Assembly (NCBI RefSeq): GCF_011304355.1 | Contig: NZ_CP049888.1 | Span: forward strand, 434,001 to 498,000 | Direction: 5' to 3' | Origin: Weissella coleopterorum | GTDB taxonomy: Bacteria; Bacillota; Bacilli; Lactobacillales; Lactobacillaceae | Length of the DNA stretch: 64,000 nt | Shown: in pieces, positions 55,392 through 64,000 of the stretch | Layout of the letters: every line of letters begins with the position of its first letter | How positions within the stretch are numbered: position 1 is the stretch's first letter | Position numbers and translations under genes: made by a program | Notes under the pieces: generated by a model | What the model was told of the DNA's origin: nothing | Seen by the model: the letters and a program-made list of their open reading frames with translations, nothing else | Databases searched by the model: none

Positions 55392-57172
55392 TGGCAGATT
55401 TTTTGAAAGCAATTAAGTTCTTTGCACATTATTTTAAGCGTTTTAAATTGGGGTTGTTTTTGGTAGTGGTTTTCACTGTTCTATCAACATATCTACAAGT
55501 TAAGGCGCCTGTTTATATGGGGAATTCCATACAAGAGATGGGAAATTATCTCTTTGTTAAGCTCAATCCTATGACTGCGGCGCATGCTAACTTAGATAAA
55601 TTCCATCATGCCCTATTGATGATGGTTGCATTTGTTATGATGATGGCAGTTTCAATGTTGATTATGGGGATTATTCAATCTCTAATATCAGCCAATTCTG
55701 TAAATGATATGCGAACGGGTCTCTTTGCAAAATTGCAACGAATGACGATTCGCTACTTTGATGAACATCAAGACGGTGAAATTTTAGCCCGCTTTACTTC
55801 GGATTTGGATAATATTTTTAATGCCATGAATCAAGCAATTTTCCAGTTATTCTCTCAAATTGCTTTAATGGTCGGAATTATCATTATGATGTTCCAACAA
55901 AATGTCAAAATGGCTTGGATTACCATGGCATCAACACCGATTGCACTTTTGATTGCCGTTTTGGTGATTGTTCAAGCTAAGAAATATGTAGATTTGCAAC
56001 AAAGTGAAGTCGGACATTTGAATGGTTACATTAATGAACAAATTAATGGAGAACGAGTAATTATTACTAATGGTTTGCAAGCCGAATCAATTGCCCAATT
56101 TACACAACATAATGATAAAGTGCGAAAAGCTACATTTAAGGGACAAGTCTGGTCTGGAATCTTGTTCCCGTTGATGTCTGGAATGAGCCTAATTAATACG
56201 GCAGTGGTCATCTTTTTTGGTGGTGCAATGGCCTTAAATGGTGATTTATCACGAGCCACGGCACTAGGGTTGATTGTGATGTTTATGTCATTTTCACAAC
56301 AGTACTACCAACCAATTACTAACATTACCTCAACCTATAATATGTTACAGTTGGCGATTACTGGAGCTCATCGTTTATCTGAAGTCTTTGAACAAATTGA
56401 TGAAGTTTCGCCAACGAATGGCCATGTACTAACAGGAATTGAAAAACAAGTTAAATTGGATAATGTTCATTTTGGATATCAAGCAGAACGCGAAATTCTC
56501 CATGGTGTTTCCGTCGATGTTAATAAAGGTCAAATGGTTGCTTTAGTAGGGCCAACTGGTTCTGGAAAAACGACGGTCATGAACCTGCTCAATCGTTTTT
56601 ATGACGTTGATGCGGGGTCGGTTTCATTTGATGGAATCGATGTGCGGGAAATGGACTTAAAGAGTTTACGTGATCATGTGGGAATTGTTTTGCAGGATTC
56701 CGTTTTGTTCTCAGGAACAATTCGGGATAATATTGTCTTTGGAAAACCCAATGCGACAGATGAAGAGATGATTAGTGCTGCCAAGCAAGCTAATATTCAC
56801 GAATTCATCGAAACGTTACCAAAAGGATATGAGACAACTGTGGATGATGAAAATTCGGTTTTCTCAACGGGACAAAAGCAACTCTTATCAATTGCTCGGA
56901 CGATTTTGACTAATCCAGATTTGCTGATTTTGGATGAGGCCACGTCTAATGTTGATACTGTGACCGAAGCCAAAATTCAAAAGGCGATGGAAGCTGTGAT
57001 TCAAGGCCGGACTAGTTTTGTGATTGCACACCGTTTGAAGACGATCTTATCAGCTGATAAAATCGTCGTCCTAAAAGATGGTGAAGTGATTGAACAAGGA
57101 AATCATCAGGAACTCTTAGCCGAAAAGGGATTCTATGCAGAATTGTATACAAATCAAATGGTATTTGAATAA
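55391..57172 (+). CDS. Heterodimeric ABC multidrug exporter, subunit 2 (LmrD/BmrD-like)
   Basis: A 593-residue half-transporter with six membrane segments and an ATPase. Walker [15 protein letters not shown] and Walker [13 protein letters not shown] keep the catalytic Glu, but the signature is [10 protein letters not shown] instead of SGGQ. With subunit 1 this gives one active and one degenerate ATP site. The substrate cannot be told; drugs, lipids or peptides are exported by relatives. GCAGGAGG precedes the ATG. Confidence 0.9.
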   Translation: MADFLKAIKFFAHYFKRFKLGLFLVVVFTVLSTYLQVKAPVYMGNSIQEMGNYLFVKLNPMTAAHANLDKFHHALLMMVAFVMMMAVSMLIMGIIQSLISANSVNDMRTGLFAKLQRMTIRYFDEHQDGEILARFTSDLDNIFNAMNQAIFQLFSQIALMVGIIIMMFQQNVKMAWITMASTPIALLIAVLVIVQAKKYVDLQQSEVGHLNGYINEQINGERVIITNGLQAESIAQFTQHNDKVRKATFKGQVWSGILFPLMSGMSLINTAVVIFFGGAMALNGDLSRATALGLIVMFMSFSQQYYQPITNITSTYNMLQLAITGAHRLSEVFEQIDEVSPTNGHVLTGIEKQVKLDNVHFGYQAEREILHGVSVDVNKGQMVALVGPTGSGKTTVMNLLNRFYDVDAGSVSFDGIDVREMDLKSLRDHVGIVLQDSVLFSGTIRDNIVFGKPNATDEEMISAAKQANIHEFIETLPKGYETTVDDENSVFSTGQKQLLSIARTILTNPDLLILDEATSNVDTVTEAKIQKAMEAVIQGRTSFVIAHRLKTILSADKIVVLKDGEVIEQGNHQELLAEKGFYAELYTNQMVFE

Positions 57173-57201
57173 AATAAATGTGTTAATAAATTAAAAAATT
57201 T

Positions 57202-57236
57202 AAAAACGAAACTGACAATTACAGTTTCGTTTTTTT
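57202..57236 (+). terminator. Terminator after the ABC exporter pair
   Basis: A perfect 13-bp stem, AAAAACGAAACTG with CAGTTTCGTTTTT, then T residues. Confidence 0.92.
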
Positions 57237-57386
57237 GATTCGTATGCACAATGAGTTGTGAAGAATGACTAAAATGGTCGATAAATCTAAAGTTATACTA
57301 AAGTAGTGTGTAATGATCCGAAATATAAATCAAAAAATGTTAAGATAAGACCAACCAAATTTCAATCTAAATTTTTGGTAAGTAAC

Positions 57387-57415
57387 TTTACAATGTTGTG
57401 GAGGACTAGTATAAT
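57387..57415 (+). promoter_or_regulatory. Promoter of the MacB-like gene
   Basis: TTTACA (57387-57392), 17 bases, TATAAT (57410-57415). The rest of the gap 57237-57464 shows no gene. Confidence 0.7.
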
Positions 57416-57464
57416 ACGGTTCTTAAACTATTAAAACAAATAATGAAAATAGAGGGGTATGTTG

Positions 57465-59459
57465 ATGGCATATTTAGAGCTACGAGACATTAAGAAATCA
57501 TATTTCTTAGGTCAAGAAGAGTTTCCAGTTTTAAAAGGAATTGATTTAGATTTTGAATTAGGTGAATTTGTTTCGGTACTGGGTGAGTCTGGTGGCGGAA
57601 AGTCGACGTTAATGAACATTATTGGCGGATTGGACCGTAACTTTGAAGGTAGTGTGACAATTTCGGGCGAGAAATTAAATCATCGAAAAGAAAAGATGTT
57701 GGATGCTTATCGTCGAGGTACGATTGGGTACATCTATCAATCATACAATTTGATTTCACATTTAACTGTGTTGGACAATGTTTTGATTTCGCTTGATATG
57801 ACAACTTTAAGTCATAGTGAACGAGAAGCTCGGGCTAAGGAGCTGTTGGAACGAGTTGGATTGGGTGATCAAATGAAAAAGCATCCTAACCAATTATCGG
57901 GTGGACAAAAACAACGAGTGGCCATTGCACGGGCCTTGGCTCCAGATCCAGAAGTCATTATTGCTGATGAGCCAACTGGTGCATTGGATTCACAAAATAC
58001 AGTTGAAGTTTTGGAACTCTTACAAGAAATTGCTGAAGACGGTAAGCTGGTGATTGCTGTGACGCATTCCCAAGATGTAGCCAACCATGGAACTAGAATT
58101 GTCCATTTGGCAGATGGAAAAGTAGATGGAAATTCACGAATTCATGATGCTTATCCAGTGGGACAACGAACAGAAAAAATTCAATCTAAAGCAATGCCAC
58201 TTTCAGCTAGCTTCCAAAATGCCTGGAAGCATTTTTCGCATAACTTCTGGCGTAATTCGTTAATTATGATTGGGACGGCTATTGGCCTCTTTGCGGTTTT
58301 GCTTTTCTCTGGAATTGGGAATGGAGTTAACGCTTATATTCAAAAGCAAGTTGGGGATTTAGCTAATCCCAATTATCCAACCATCATGAAAAATGTGGTT
58401 TCTAATAAAGAAGCCAAGGGTAAAGAATCATCTGAATTAATGCAGAGTACCATGCAAACTATGATGACAGATTATAAAAAAGCAACGATGTCACAAGATT
58501 ACTTGAATCAGATTAAAGATGTTAAGCATGTTAAAAAGGTTACGCCTGGTTACATGTTTACGAATGTGACGGTTTCATATCAAGGAAATGATATTCAAAC
58601 TCCACAATATCAAAGCTGGACACCAGCTTATAGTGATTCAATCATTAAAGCCGGACACGCACCTAAGGATGGAGAAATCGTCGTCGATAAGAAGACATTT
58701 GCCCAAAAGGTTAGTGCAGATAATTGGAAGTCAATTGTTGGCAAAGATGTCGATTTGACATTTGTGGCATACGATGAAAATAATGTGCCAAAACCAATTA
58801 CTAAAACCTTTAAGGTGGCTGGAGTGGCCGAATCACAAACGGGGGCCATGGCTGCTACGACCGAGGCTACGATGCACCAAGTTTTGGAAGAAGCTGGGGC
58901 TAATACCGATTATACGTATGCCTCAGTTGAAATTGCGGACACTAAAAATGTTAAAGCGGCCGTAAAGGATATTAATGCCATTCAAGCTGATGGTCAAAAG
59001 GCATTCTTGGCAATTTCGGTTGGTTCAATTCTAGACACTATTAATACAATTGTGAGTCTAGCAACGAATGTCTTAGCTGCCATTTCAGGAATTTCATTAA
59101 TTGTGTCAGCGCTGATGATCATTGTTACGATGTATATGTCTGTTTCTGAACGGACGAAAGAAATCGGAATCTTAAGAGCTTTGGGGGAATCAAAGCGGGA
59201 TATTCGCCGTTTGTTTACTTCTGAGTCGATTATTATTGGTTTGTTATCAGCGGCATTAGCATTGGTGATGGCATACGGTCTTGGATTCTTATTGAATACG
59301 GCTTTGTATAAAATTGCGAAGTTTAATATGATTCAAGTCAGCGTGTCAAATGTTATCTTTACGATTATAGTCGCTTTGGTCATTTCATTCCTTGCTGCTT
59401 TGATGCCGGCACGACGAGCTTCACGTTTGAACCCGATTGATGCTCTAGCGGCTGATTAG
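57465..59459 (+). CDS. MacB-like ABC transporter, fused ATPase and FtsX-type permease
   Basis: A 664-residue protein from the ATG at 57465, with AGAGGGG 8 bases upstream. The N-terminal ATPase (1-225) has GESGGGKST, LSGGQKQR and IIADEPTGALD. A membrane helix lies near 265-285, a large outside domain spans about 290-515, and three membrane helices with the FtsX motif SERTKEIGILRALGESKRDI close the protein. MacB-type machines move substrates across the outer side by mechanotransmission; in Gram-positives they act in peptide or antibiotic export. No histidine kinase or adaptor gene is adjacent. Confidence 0.88.
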   Translation: MAYLELRDIKKSYFLGQEEFPVLKGIDLDFELGEFVSVLGESGGGKSTLMNIIGGLDRNFEGSVTISGEKLNHRKEKMLDAYRRGTIGYIYQSYNLISHLTVLDNVLISLDMTTLSHSEREARAKELLERVGLGDQMKKHPNQLSGGQKQRVAIARALAPDPEVIIADEPTGALDSQNTVEVLELLQEIAEDGKLVIAVTHSQDVANHGTRIVHLADGKVDGNSRIHDAYPVGQRTEKIQSKAMPLSASFQNAWKHFSHNFWRNSLIMIGTAIGLFAVLLFSGIGNGVNAYIQKQVGDLANPNYPTIMKNVVSNKEAKGKESSELMQSTMQTMMTDYKKATMSQDYLNQIKDVKHVKKVTPGYMFTNVTVSYQGNDIQTPQYQSWTPAYSDSIIKAGHAPKDGEIVVDKKTFAQKVSADNWKSIVGKDVDLTFVAYDENNVPKPITKTFKVAGVAESQTGAMAATTEATMHQVLEEAGANTDYTYASVEIADTKNVKAAVKDINAIQADGQKAFLAISVGSILDTINTIVSLATNVLAAISGISLIVSALMIIVTMYMSVSERTKEIGILRALGESKRDIRRLFTSESIIIGLLSAALALVMAYGLGFLLNTALYKIAKFNMIQVSVSNVIFTIIVALVISFLAALMPARRASRLNPIDALAAD

Positions 59460-59487
59460 TTTTAAATAAGTAAATGGGTTAATTTAT

Positions 59488-59523
59488 AAAGCTATCTTGG
59501 TTGGTTAACTAAGGTAGTTTTTT
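59488..59523 (+). terminator. Terminator after the MacB-like gene
   Basis: CTATCTT/AAGGTAG with inner GGTT/AACT and six T residues. Confidence 0.8.
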
Positions 59524-59576
59524 ATTATCATTGTTTAGAAATCAGGTTATGATGATGAGATTCATAGTGATTAATT

Positions 59577-59596
59577 TTGGAAACCATACTTTCCAA
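59577..59596 (+). promoter_or_regulatory. Small palindrome upstream of pepV
   Basis: TTGGAAA (59577-59583) and TTTCCAA (59590-59596) around CCATAC, about 70 bases before pepV and next to a likely promoter (TTGGAA with TAAAAT near 59604-59633). Could be an operator; no regulator is known. Confidence 0.35.
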
Positions 59597-59666
59597 TAAG
59601 TTCTTGGAAAAATTGCTATAAAAAGTGTAAAATAGTACTTAACATTTATTTTAGAGGAGACTACTA

Positions 59667-61094
59667 ATGAATAAGAATGCATCAGAATGGCTCGCTGAGT
59701 CAATTAAATATGAAGATGATTTATTAAACGATTTGAAGACATTATTGGCAATTCCGTCAGTCCGTGATGATCAGGCGGCAACTCCGGATGCACCACTTGG
59801 CCCAAAGACGAAAGAAGCACTTACTACTTGGGAAAGTATGGCGCAACGGGATGGCTTTAAAACGGGTGATTTTAAGGGGTTAGTGGGATATGCTGAATTA
59901 GGCGATGCCGACGCAGCTGAATCAATTGATGTGATTGGTCATTTGGATGTAATGCCTGAAGGTGAAGGTTGGACGAAAGAACCATTTTCACCAGTTATTG
60001 AAGACGGACGTCTATATGCACGTGGTGCATCAGACGATAAGGGACCTTCAATGATTGCTTATTATGCATTGAAGATGTTAAAAGATATGAACGTTCCCAT
60101 GAAGCGACGTGTCCGTTTGGTCATGGGAATTGACGAAGAGTCTGAGTGGATGGGAATGGAAGAATTCTTTGAAACAAATGGTTACCCTACCATGGGATTC
60201 TCACCAGATGCCGAGTTCCCAATTATTAACGGGGAAAAAGGAAATGTTTCCCAGGTTGTTCGCTTTAATGGGACAAATGGGGGAACTGTTGAATTACGTG
60301 ACTTTAAAGCTGGTCAACGACCAAATATGGTGCCAGGAACAGCGGTAGCACATGTTTCCCTACAAGATCCACAAATGTTAGTTGCCGGATTAGAACGTTA
60401 TTTAGCAAGCGAAAAGCGGGTTAAGGCTGAAATTGAAGTGAACGACCATTTGGCCACTATTACTTTCTACGGGAAGCAAGTGCATGGTGCCTGGCCTGAA
60501 ACGGGATTGAATGCTGGAACATTCTTAGCAAACTATCTACAACAATATGACTTTGGTGGCAATGCCAAAGGCTTCTTAACTTTCTTGGGAACTGCAGTAC
60601 ATGATGACTCAACAGCATTTAGAATCGGGGCCTTAAAGCACGATGACTTAATGGGTGATCTTTCAATGAATATTGGAATCCAACGTTTTGAAGCAGGTGA
60701 AGATGGCTTTATTAACTTGAATTTCCGTTACCCACAAAACACTAACCCTGAAGAAATTGGGAATGCAGTTTCTAGTGCATTGACGCCTGACTTTGATGCC
60801 AAAGTAGCCATTGAAGGTCATGCGCAAGGTCCACATTATGTTTCAGGGGATGATCCACTGGTTACAACCTTGCTCGATGTTTATCGGAAGCATACTGGTT
60901 TACCAGCGGCAGAACGTGTGATTGGTGGCGGAACCTTTGGTCGCTTGTTAGACCGTGGTGTGGCATTTGGAGCAATGTTTGAAGGTGTTCCAGATACCAT
61001 GCATCAACCGGATGAATTTTATCCAGTGGCCGATTTGACACGAGGAATGGCGATTTTTGCGGAAGCCATTTATCGTTTGGCTAATGAAGCATAA
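59667..61094 (+). CDS. pepV: Dipeptidase PepV
   Basis: PepV is a cytoplasmic zinc dipeptidase (M20 family) that splits dipeptides from peptide uptake. The 475-residue protein shows the metal motifs DVIGHLDVMPEGEGW, RGASDDKGP (bridging Asp) and GIDEESEWMGM (catalytic and metal Glu), and a late metal His in MHQPDEF. AGAGGAGA precedes the ATG. Length is typical of lactococcal and Lactobacillus PepV. Confidence 0.95.
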   Translation: MNKNASEWLAESIKYEDDLLNDLKTLLAIPSVRDDQAATPDAPLGPKTKEALTTWESMAQRDGFKTGDFKGLVGYAELGDADAAESIDVIGHLDVMPEGEGWTKEPFSPVIEDGRLYARGASDDKGPSMIAYYALKMLKDMNVPMKRRVRLVMGIDEESEWMGMEEFFETNGYPTMGFSPDAEFPIINGEKGNVSQVVRFNGTNGGTVELRDFKAGQRPNMVPGTAVAHVSLQDPQMLVAGLERYLASEKRVKAEIEVNDHLATITFYGKQVHGAWPETGLNAGTFLANYLQQYDFGGNAKGFLTFLGTAVHDDSTAFRIGALKHDDLMGDLSMNIGIQRFEAGEDGFINLNFRYPQNTNPEEIGNAVSSALTPDFDAKVAIEGHAQGPHYVSGDDPLVTTLLDVYRKHTGLPAAERVIGGGTFGRLLDRGVAFGAMFEGVPDTMHQPDEFYPVADLTRGMAIFAEAIYRLANEA

Positions 61095-61201
61095 TTAATT
61101 ATAAAGTGAATGAAATCAGACTAGAATCAGTAAAGGTTAGTGATACTGAAGAATAGTTTGGTTTCTTTTTTCACGAAAGATTTAGGCTAAGGATTGAAAA
61201 A

Positions 61202-61771
61202 ATGGCAAATGCAGCAAATCAAAAGGTGCTCGTGATTACGGGAAATACGGGGACCGGTAAAACAACGGTAGCCCGCTATTTAAACGAGAAATATCACTTA
61301 CCGCAGGTAGTTACACATACAACTCGTCCACCGCGTGCTGGGGAAATCGATGGCCGTGATTATTATTTTGAAACTGAAGCTAGTTTTCCTAGTAACCATT
61401 ACTTAGAGGAAGTTGTCTATAGCCACTATCACTATGGTTCATCATATGAGGGTTTAAATCGAGCTTGGGAAAAGGGACCTTTAATTACCATTGTTTTAGA
61501 TACAGCGGGGGCCTTAACCTATGCCCAACAATTAGGGGAAAAAGTAGAAGTATTATATTTATCAGTTGATGATCAAGCCGATTTAACACAACGTCTGATC
61601 AAACGGGGGGATCAGTTGGCACGGATTCAAAAAAGAATAAATAGCGCTGAGTTCGTGCGCGATTTAGCTGTACCACCTGCCCTTCAGCAATATGCACACA
61701 TGGTGGTGAATAACGATTGGATTCAAACCAAAAAAGCAATCGATGGTATTATTAAAAATATGTTAAAATAG
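61202..61771 (+). CDS. Guanylate kinase-like protein
   Basis: A 189-residue P-loop NMP kinase. GNTGTGKTTVARYL is the P-loop and THTTRPPRAGEIDGRDYYF the GMP-binding segment. It is shorter and more divergent than the housekeeping Gmk, and it lies away from the usual gmk-rpoZ-priA neighbourhood, so it is probably the second gmk-like paralogue of lactic acid bacteria rather than the essential enzyme. Confidence 0.8.
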   Translation: MANAANQKVLVITGNTGTGKTTVARYLNEKYHLPQVVTHTTRPPRAGEIDGRDYYFETEASFPSNHYLEEVVYSHYHYGSSYEGLNRAWEKGPLITIVLDTAGALTYAQQLGEKVEVLYLSVDDQADLTQRLIKRGDQLARIQKRINSAEFVRDLAVPPALQQYAHMVVNNDWIQTKKAIDGIIKNMLK

Positions 61772-61778
61772 ATTAAGT

Positions 61779-61806
61779 AAAGTCGGGGCTTGTTCTCGAC
61801 TTTTTT
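61779..61806 (+). terminator. Terminator after the guanylate kinase-like gene
   Basis: AAAGTCGGG pairs with CTCGACTTT (one G-T), then a T run. Confidence 0.85.
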
Positions 61807-61890
61807 AGAAAAATTTGACAAATATAGCAATATTATGAGAAATTATACAGATAGATGAAGTTATTAATGAATTTTAAGGGGGATTTAATA

Positions 61891-62625
61891 ATGTCGATGA
61901 TTGAATTTAACCACGTTGGTAAGTATTACGGTGATTTTCATGCCTTGAAGGATATTAATTTGGAAGTTGAAGCGGGTGAAACGGTAGTTTTGATCGGCCC
62001 TTCCGGTTCTGGAAAATCAACGTTAATTCGGACGATTAATGGCTTGGAACCAATTCAAGAAGGTCATTTAATTGTGAATGGTTATGATCTGGCTGATCGT
62101 AAAACTGATATGAACAAAATTCGCAAAGATGTTGGAATGGTCTTTCAACATTTCAATCTCTATGCTAATAAGACGGTTCTAGAGAACTTAATGTTAGCTC
62201 CCCGTAAAGTTTTGAAGATGGATGAGGCTGAAAATAAAGCCAATGCGATGAAACTATTAGAAAAGGTGGGGCTGGTTGATAAAGCTGAAAAGATGCCATC
62301 ATCACTTTCTGGAGGCCAACAACAACGAATTGCCATTGCGCGGTCGTTGGCAATGAAACCTAAAGCATTACTATTTGATGAACCGACTTCGGCTTTGGAT
62401 CCAGAAATGATCAACGATGTCTTGATTTTAATGCAAGAGATTGCGGAAGATTCCGATATGACGATGCTAGTGGTGACCCATGAAATGGGCTTTGCCCGTG
62501 AAGTTTCTGATCGTGTTATTTTTATGGCCGATGGTGAAATATTGGAAGATACCCCCACCGCTCAATTCTTTGAAAAGCCTACAGAAGAACGAGCCCAACA
62601 ATTCTTATCACAAATTAAGCATTAA
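61891..62625 (+). CDS. glnQ: Amino-acid ABC importer ATPase (GlnQ type)
   Basis: A 244-residue ATPase of polar amino-acid importers. Walker A GPSGSGKST, Q-loop FQHFNLYANKTV, signature LSGGQQQR, Walker B LLFDEPTSALD and H-loop VTHEMGFAREV are all typical. I use ATG 61891, with AAGGGGG 8 bases upstream; the frame is open 12 codons further but without such a site. It heads glnQ-glnH-glnP. Confidence 0.92.
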   Translation: MSMIEFNHVGKYYGDFHALKDINLEVEAGETVVLIGPSGSGKSTLIRTINGLEPIQEGHLIVNGYDLADRKTDMNKIRKDVGMVFQHFNLYANKTVLENLMLAPRKVLKMDEAENKANAMKLLEKVGLVDKAEKMPSSLSGGQQQRIAIARSLAMKPKALLFDEPTSALDPEMINDVLILMQEIAEDSDMTMLVVTHEMGFAREVSDRVIFMADGEILEDTPTAQFFEKPTEERAQQFLSQIKH

Positions 62626-62701
62626 CGAGCCATTAATTTTAGAAGTGAACGCACCAAATAGGAGTTAATAAGATGGATAATTAACTGGAGGTTGGAAGGT
62701 T

Positions 62702-63535
62702 ATGAAAAATTTCATAAAAGTTGGAAGTATTTTTGCCATCGCTTTAGGAATAACGCTTAGTATGGGTGGTCGAACTTTTGCGGATCAGCATAAAAATCAA
62801 GTTTTAAATCGGATTGAAAATAAAGATAAGATGGTTTGGGGGACGAAAGCGGATACTAGTCTGATGGGACTAATGAATATTAAGACCGGCCAAGTGGAAG
62901 GCTTCGACGTTGATGTAGCCAAGGAAATTACCCGGCGTATCAATCCTAAAGCGAAACCGGAGTTTGTACAAGTGACGTCAGGGACCCGGATTCCGTTACT
63001 AATTAATGGAAATATTGATGCGATTATTGCAACGATGTCAATTACGCCGGAACGAGCTAAAACGGTTGATTTTTCGAACCCGTATTTTAAAGCGGGGCAG
63101 TCGTTGATGGTTAAAAAATCTTCTGAAATTAAGAATATCAACGACGTTAATAACAAGAGTGTGACTGTTCTAGGCGTTCAGGGATCGACCTCTGTTGAAG
63201 TTATTAAAAAACGAGCACCCCAGGCCCGAGTATTGGCTTTAGCTGATTATGCCACTGCTTTATCAGCTTTGAAAGCGGGACAAGGTGATGTCCTAACAAC
63301 TGATTCAGGTATTTTAGCTGGAATGGCCAAAGATGATTCTAGTCTAAAATTGGTGGGCGGTAATTTCACGCACGAGCCGTATGGAATCGCGGTCAAAAAG
63401 GATAATCCAAAGCTTGTCAAACAAGTCAATCAAGCCATTCAAGCAATGCAGGCAGATGGGACCTATGCCAAATTGATGAAAAAATGGTTTAGTGGAGTCC
63501 CAGGAATGAACTGGAAGGAGATGGCCAAGTTATGA
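62702..63535 (+). CDS. glnH: Amino-acid ABC importer binding protein (GlnH type)
   Basis: A 277-residue family 3 solute-binding protein for glutamine, glutamate or a similar amino acid; GFDVDVAKEITRRI, ATMSITPERAKTVDFSNPY and LGVQGSTSVE are characteristic. The signal peptide ends near GGRTFA-DQ and has no cysteine, so there is no lipobox and the protein would not be a lipoprotein, which is unusual for this class. GGAGGTTGGAAGG precedes the ATG. A tiny ATG-GAT-AAT-TAA frame with its own GGAG sits at 62673-62684 just upstream. Its stop overlaps the glnP start. Confidence 0.9.
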   Translation: MKNFIKVGSIFAIALGITLSMGGRTFADQHKNQVLNRIENKDKMVWGTKADTSLMGLMNIKTGQVEGFDVDVAKEITRRINPKAKPEFVQVTSGTRIPLLINGNIDAIIATMSITPERAKTVDFSNPYFKAGQSLMVKKSSEIKNINDVNNKSVTVLGVQGSTSVEVIKKRAPQARVLALADYATALSALKAGQGDVLTTDSGILAGMAKDDSSLKLVGGNFTHEPYGIAVKKDNPKLVKQVNQAIQAMQADGTYAKLMKKWFSGVPGMNWKEMAKL

Positions 63536-64000
63536 TTCATTTATTTAATACTTATAGTCATGAATTTTTAGTCGGATTTGGCTGGACGATATTATCAAGT
63601 GTGATTGCGCTATTTGGTTCACTGATCTTGGGAACATTTTTTGCCATTGTTGAAGTGATTCCGAACAAAATTACCCATTATTTGGCACGTCTGTATATTG
63701 AAGTCTTACGCAATGTTCCCTTATTAGTGGTAACTATGTTTTTCTATATTGTAATTGCTAATATTTTGAAAATTAACGGCTTTATGGCGGGTACGATTGG
63801 GTTGATGTTATATACTTCAGCATTTATCGCTGAAACCGTGAAAGCCGGAATTTTTTCGGTTGATCGCGGACAATATGAAGGCGCACGGTCCAATGGATTA
63901 AGTTGGTGGGAGGCAATGCGCTTAGTAGTATTACCTCAAGCTTTTAAATACGTGATTCCGCCGCTCGGGAACCAATTTGTAAATCTAGTTAAGAATTCAT
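63532..64000 (+). CDS. glnP: Amino-acid ABC importer permease (GlnP type), partial
   Basis: The ATG at 63532 overlaps the glnH stop (ATGA). The 156 codons seen encode a membrane protein with segments around 19-41, 60-80 and 86-105 and the permease loop EGARSNGLSWWEAMRLVVLP. It is cut off at the window end at an NQFVNLVKNS stretch, leaving only about 60 residues missing. It completes the glnQHP importer. Confidence 0.92.
   Translation, partial: MIHLFNTYSHEFLVGFGWTILSSVIALFGSLILGTFFAIVEVIPNKITHYLARLYIEVLRNVPLLVVTMFFYIVIANILKINGFMAGTIGLMLYTSAFIAETVKAGIFSVDRGQYEGARSNGLSWWEAMRLVVLPQAFKYVIPPLGNQFVNLVKNS

Noticed and set aside
61202..61771. Housekeeping guanylate kinase
   Set aside because: It is more divergent and shorter and is not in the usual gmk neighbourhood, so I keep only the family name.
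62673..62684. Three-codon ORF before glnH as a regulatory uORF
   Set aside because: It has a GGAG site and directly precedes the glnH site, but a frame this short appears by chance and nothing else supports a role.

Overview
The window is chromosomal DNA of a low-GC lactic acid bacterium, most probably Weissella or a near relative. The main clue is the FemAB-family protein at 13092-14105 (minus strand), whose sequence I recognise as very like the Weissella viridescens FemX aminoacyl transferase. The rest of the gene content fits: a heterodimeric LacLM-type beta-galactosidase, HflX, PepV, GpmA, MreB/RodA, a heterodimeric ABC exporter, CcpA-type cre boxes, and tRNA genes without an encoded CCA end. 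I could run no search, so the genus is an inference.

Layout. 0.3-7.6 kb: housekeeping genes (murA, cshA, acpS-alr, a MazF-type toxin, trpS, ppx). 7.6-8.3 kb: a 665-base gap with a promoter, a perfect cre box and a transcript-like structured segment but no normal gene. 8.3-18.2 kb: nnrD, secA, prfB, femX, an rRNA methyltransferase, an HD hydrolase, an HxlR regulator, an SseB-like protein and a ferredoxin/flavodoxin NADP reductase. 18.2-22.8 kb: gpmA, a catabolite-controlled lacLM pair with a single-base frameshift in each gene, and a SHOCT-like membrane protein. 23.0-24.3 kb: a complete IS3-family element with inverted repeats and a 3-bp target duplication. 24.7-27.4 kb: a YhgE/Pip-type membrane protein with internal 84-bp repeats. 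27.5-30.5 kb: a TPP-riboswitch-controlled thiamine salvage operon (thiM-thiD-thiE-tenA; thiE is frameshifted). 30.8-37.9 kb: an operon joining a cytosolic 5'-nucleotidase-family phosphoesterase, a UgpBAEC-like ABC importer and a beta-CASP metallo-beta-lactamase protein. 38-43 kb: cell shape and wall (murF, mreB, DUF2969, rodA) and proC. 43-46.1 kb: two tRNA-Glu genes (TTC and CTC), a predicted membrane protein, a truncated FGGY-kinase-like gene, an unidentified multi-hairpin RNA of about 268 nt, and exoA. 46.2-51.3 kb: a LacI-type regulator divergent from a four-gene sugar-acid operon with cre and operator sites. 51.5-64 kb: gpmB-like phosphatase, hflX, an LmrCD-like exporter pair, a MacB-like transporter, pepV, a guanylate-kinase-like gene and the glnQHP amino-acid importer, cut off in glnP by the window end.

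The points most worth attention are: (1) a natural Cys-to-Asp change at the MurA catalytic position, which predicts fosfomycin resistance; (2) the unidentified multi-hairpin RNA at 44747-45014; (3) the cre-controlled orphan transcript at 7714-8222, ending in a T-box-like motif; (4) the nucleotidase/Ugp importer/beta-CASP operon and the LacI-controlled sugar-acid operon, both with unknown substrates; (5) solute-binding proteins that lack a lipobox; (6) a prfB without the programmed frameshift. Four genes (alr, lacL, lacM, thiE) each need exactly one extra base to read through. This may be recent decay or, more simply, undercalled bases in the assembly.
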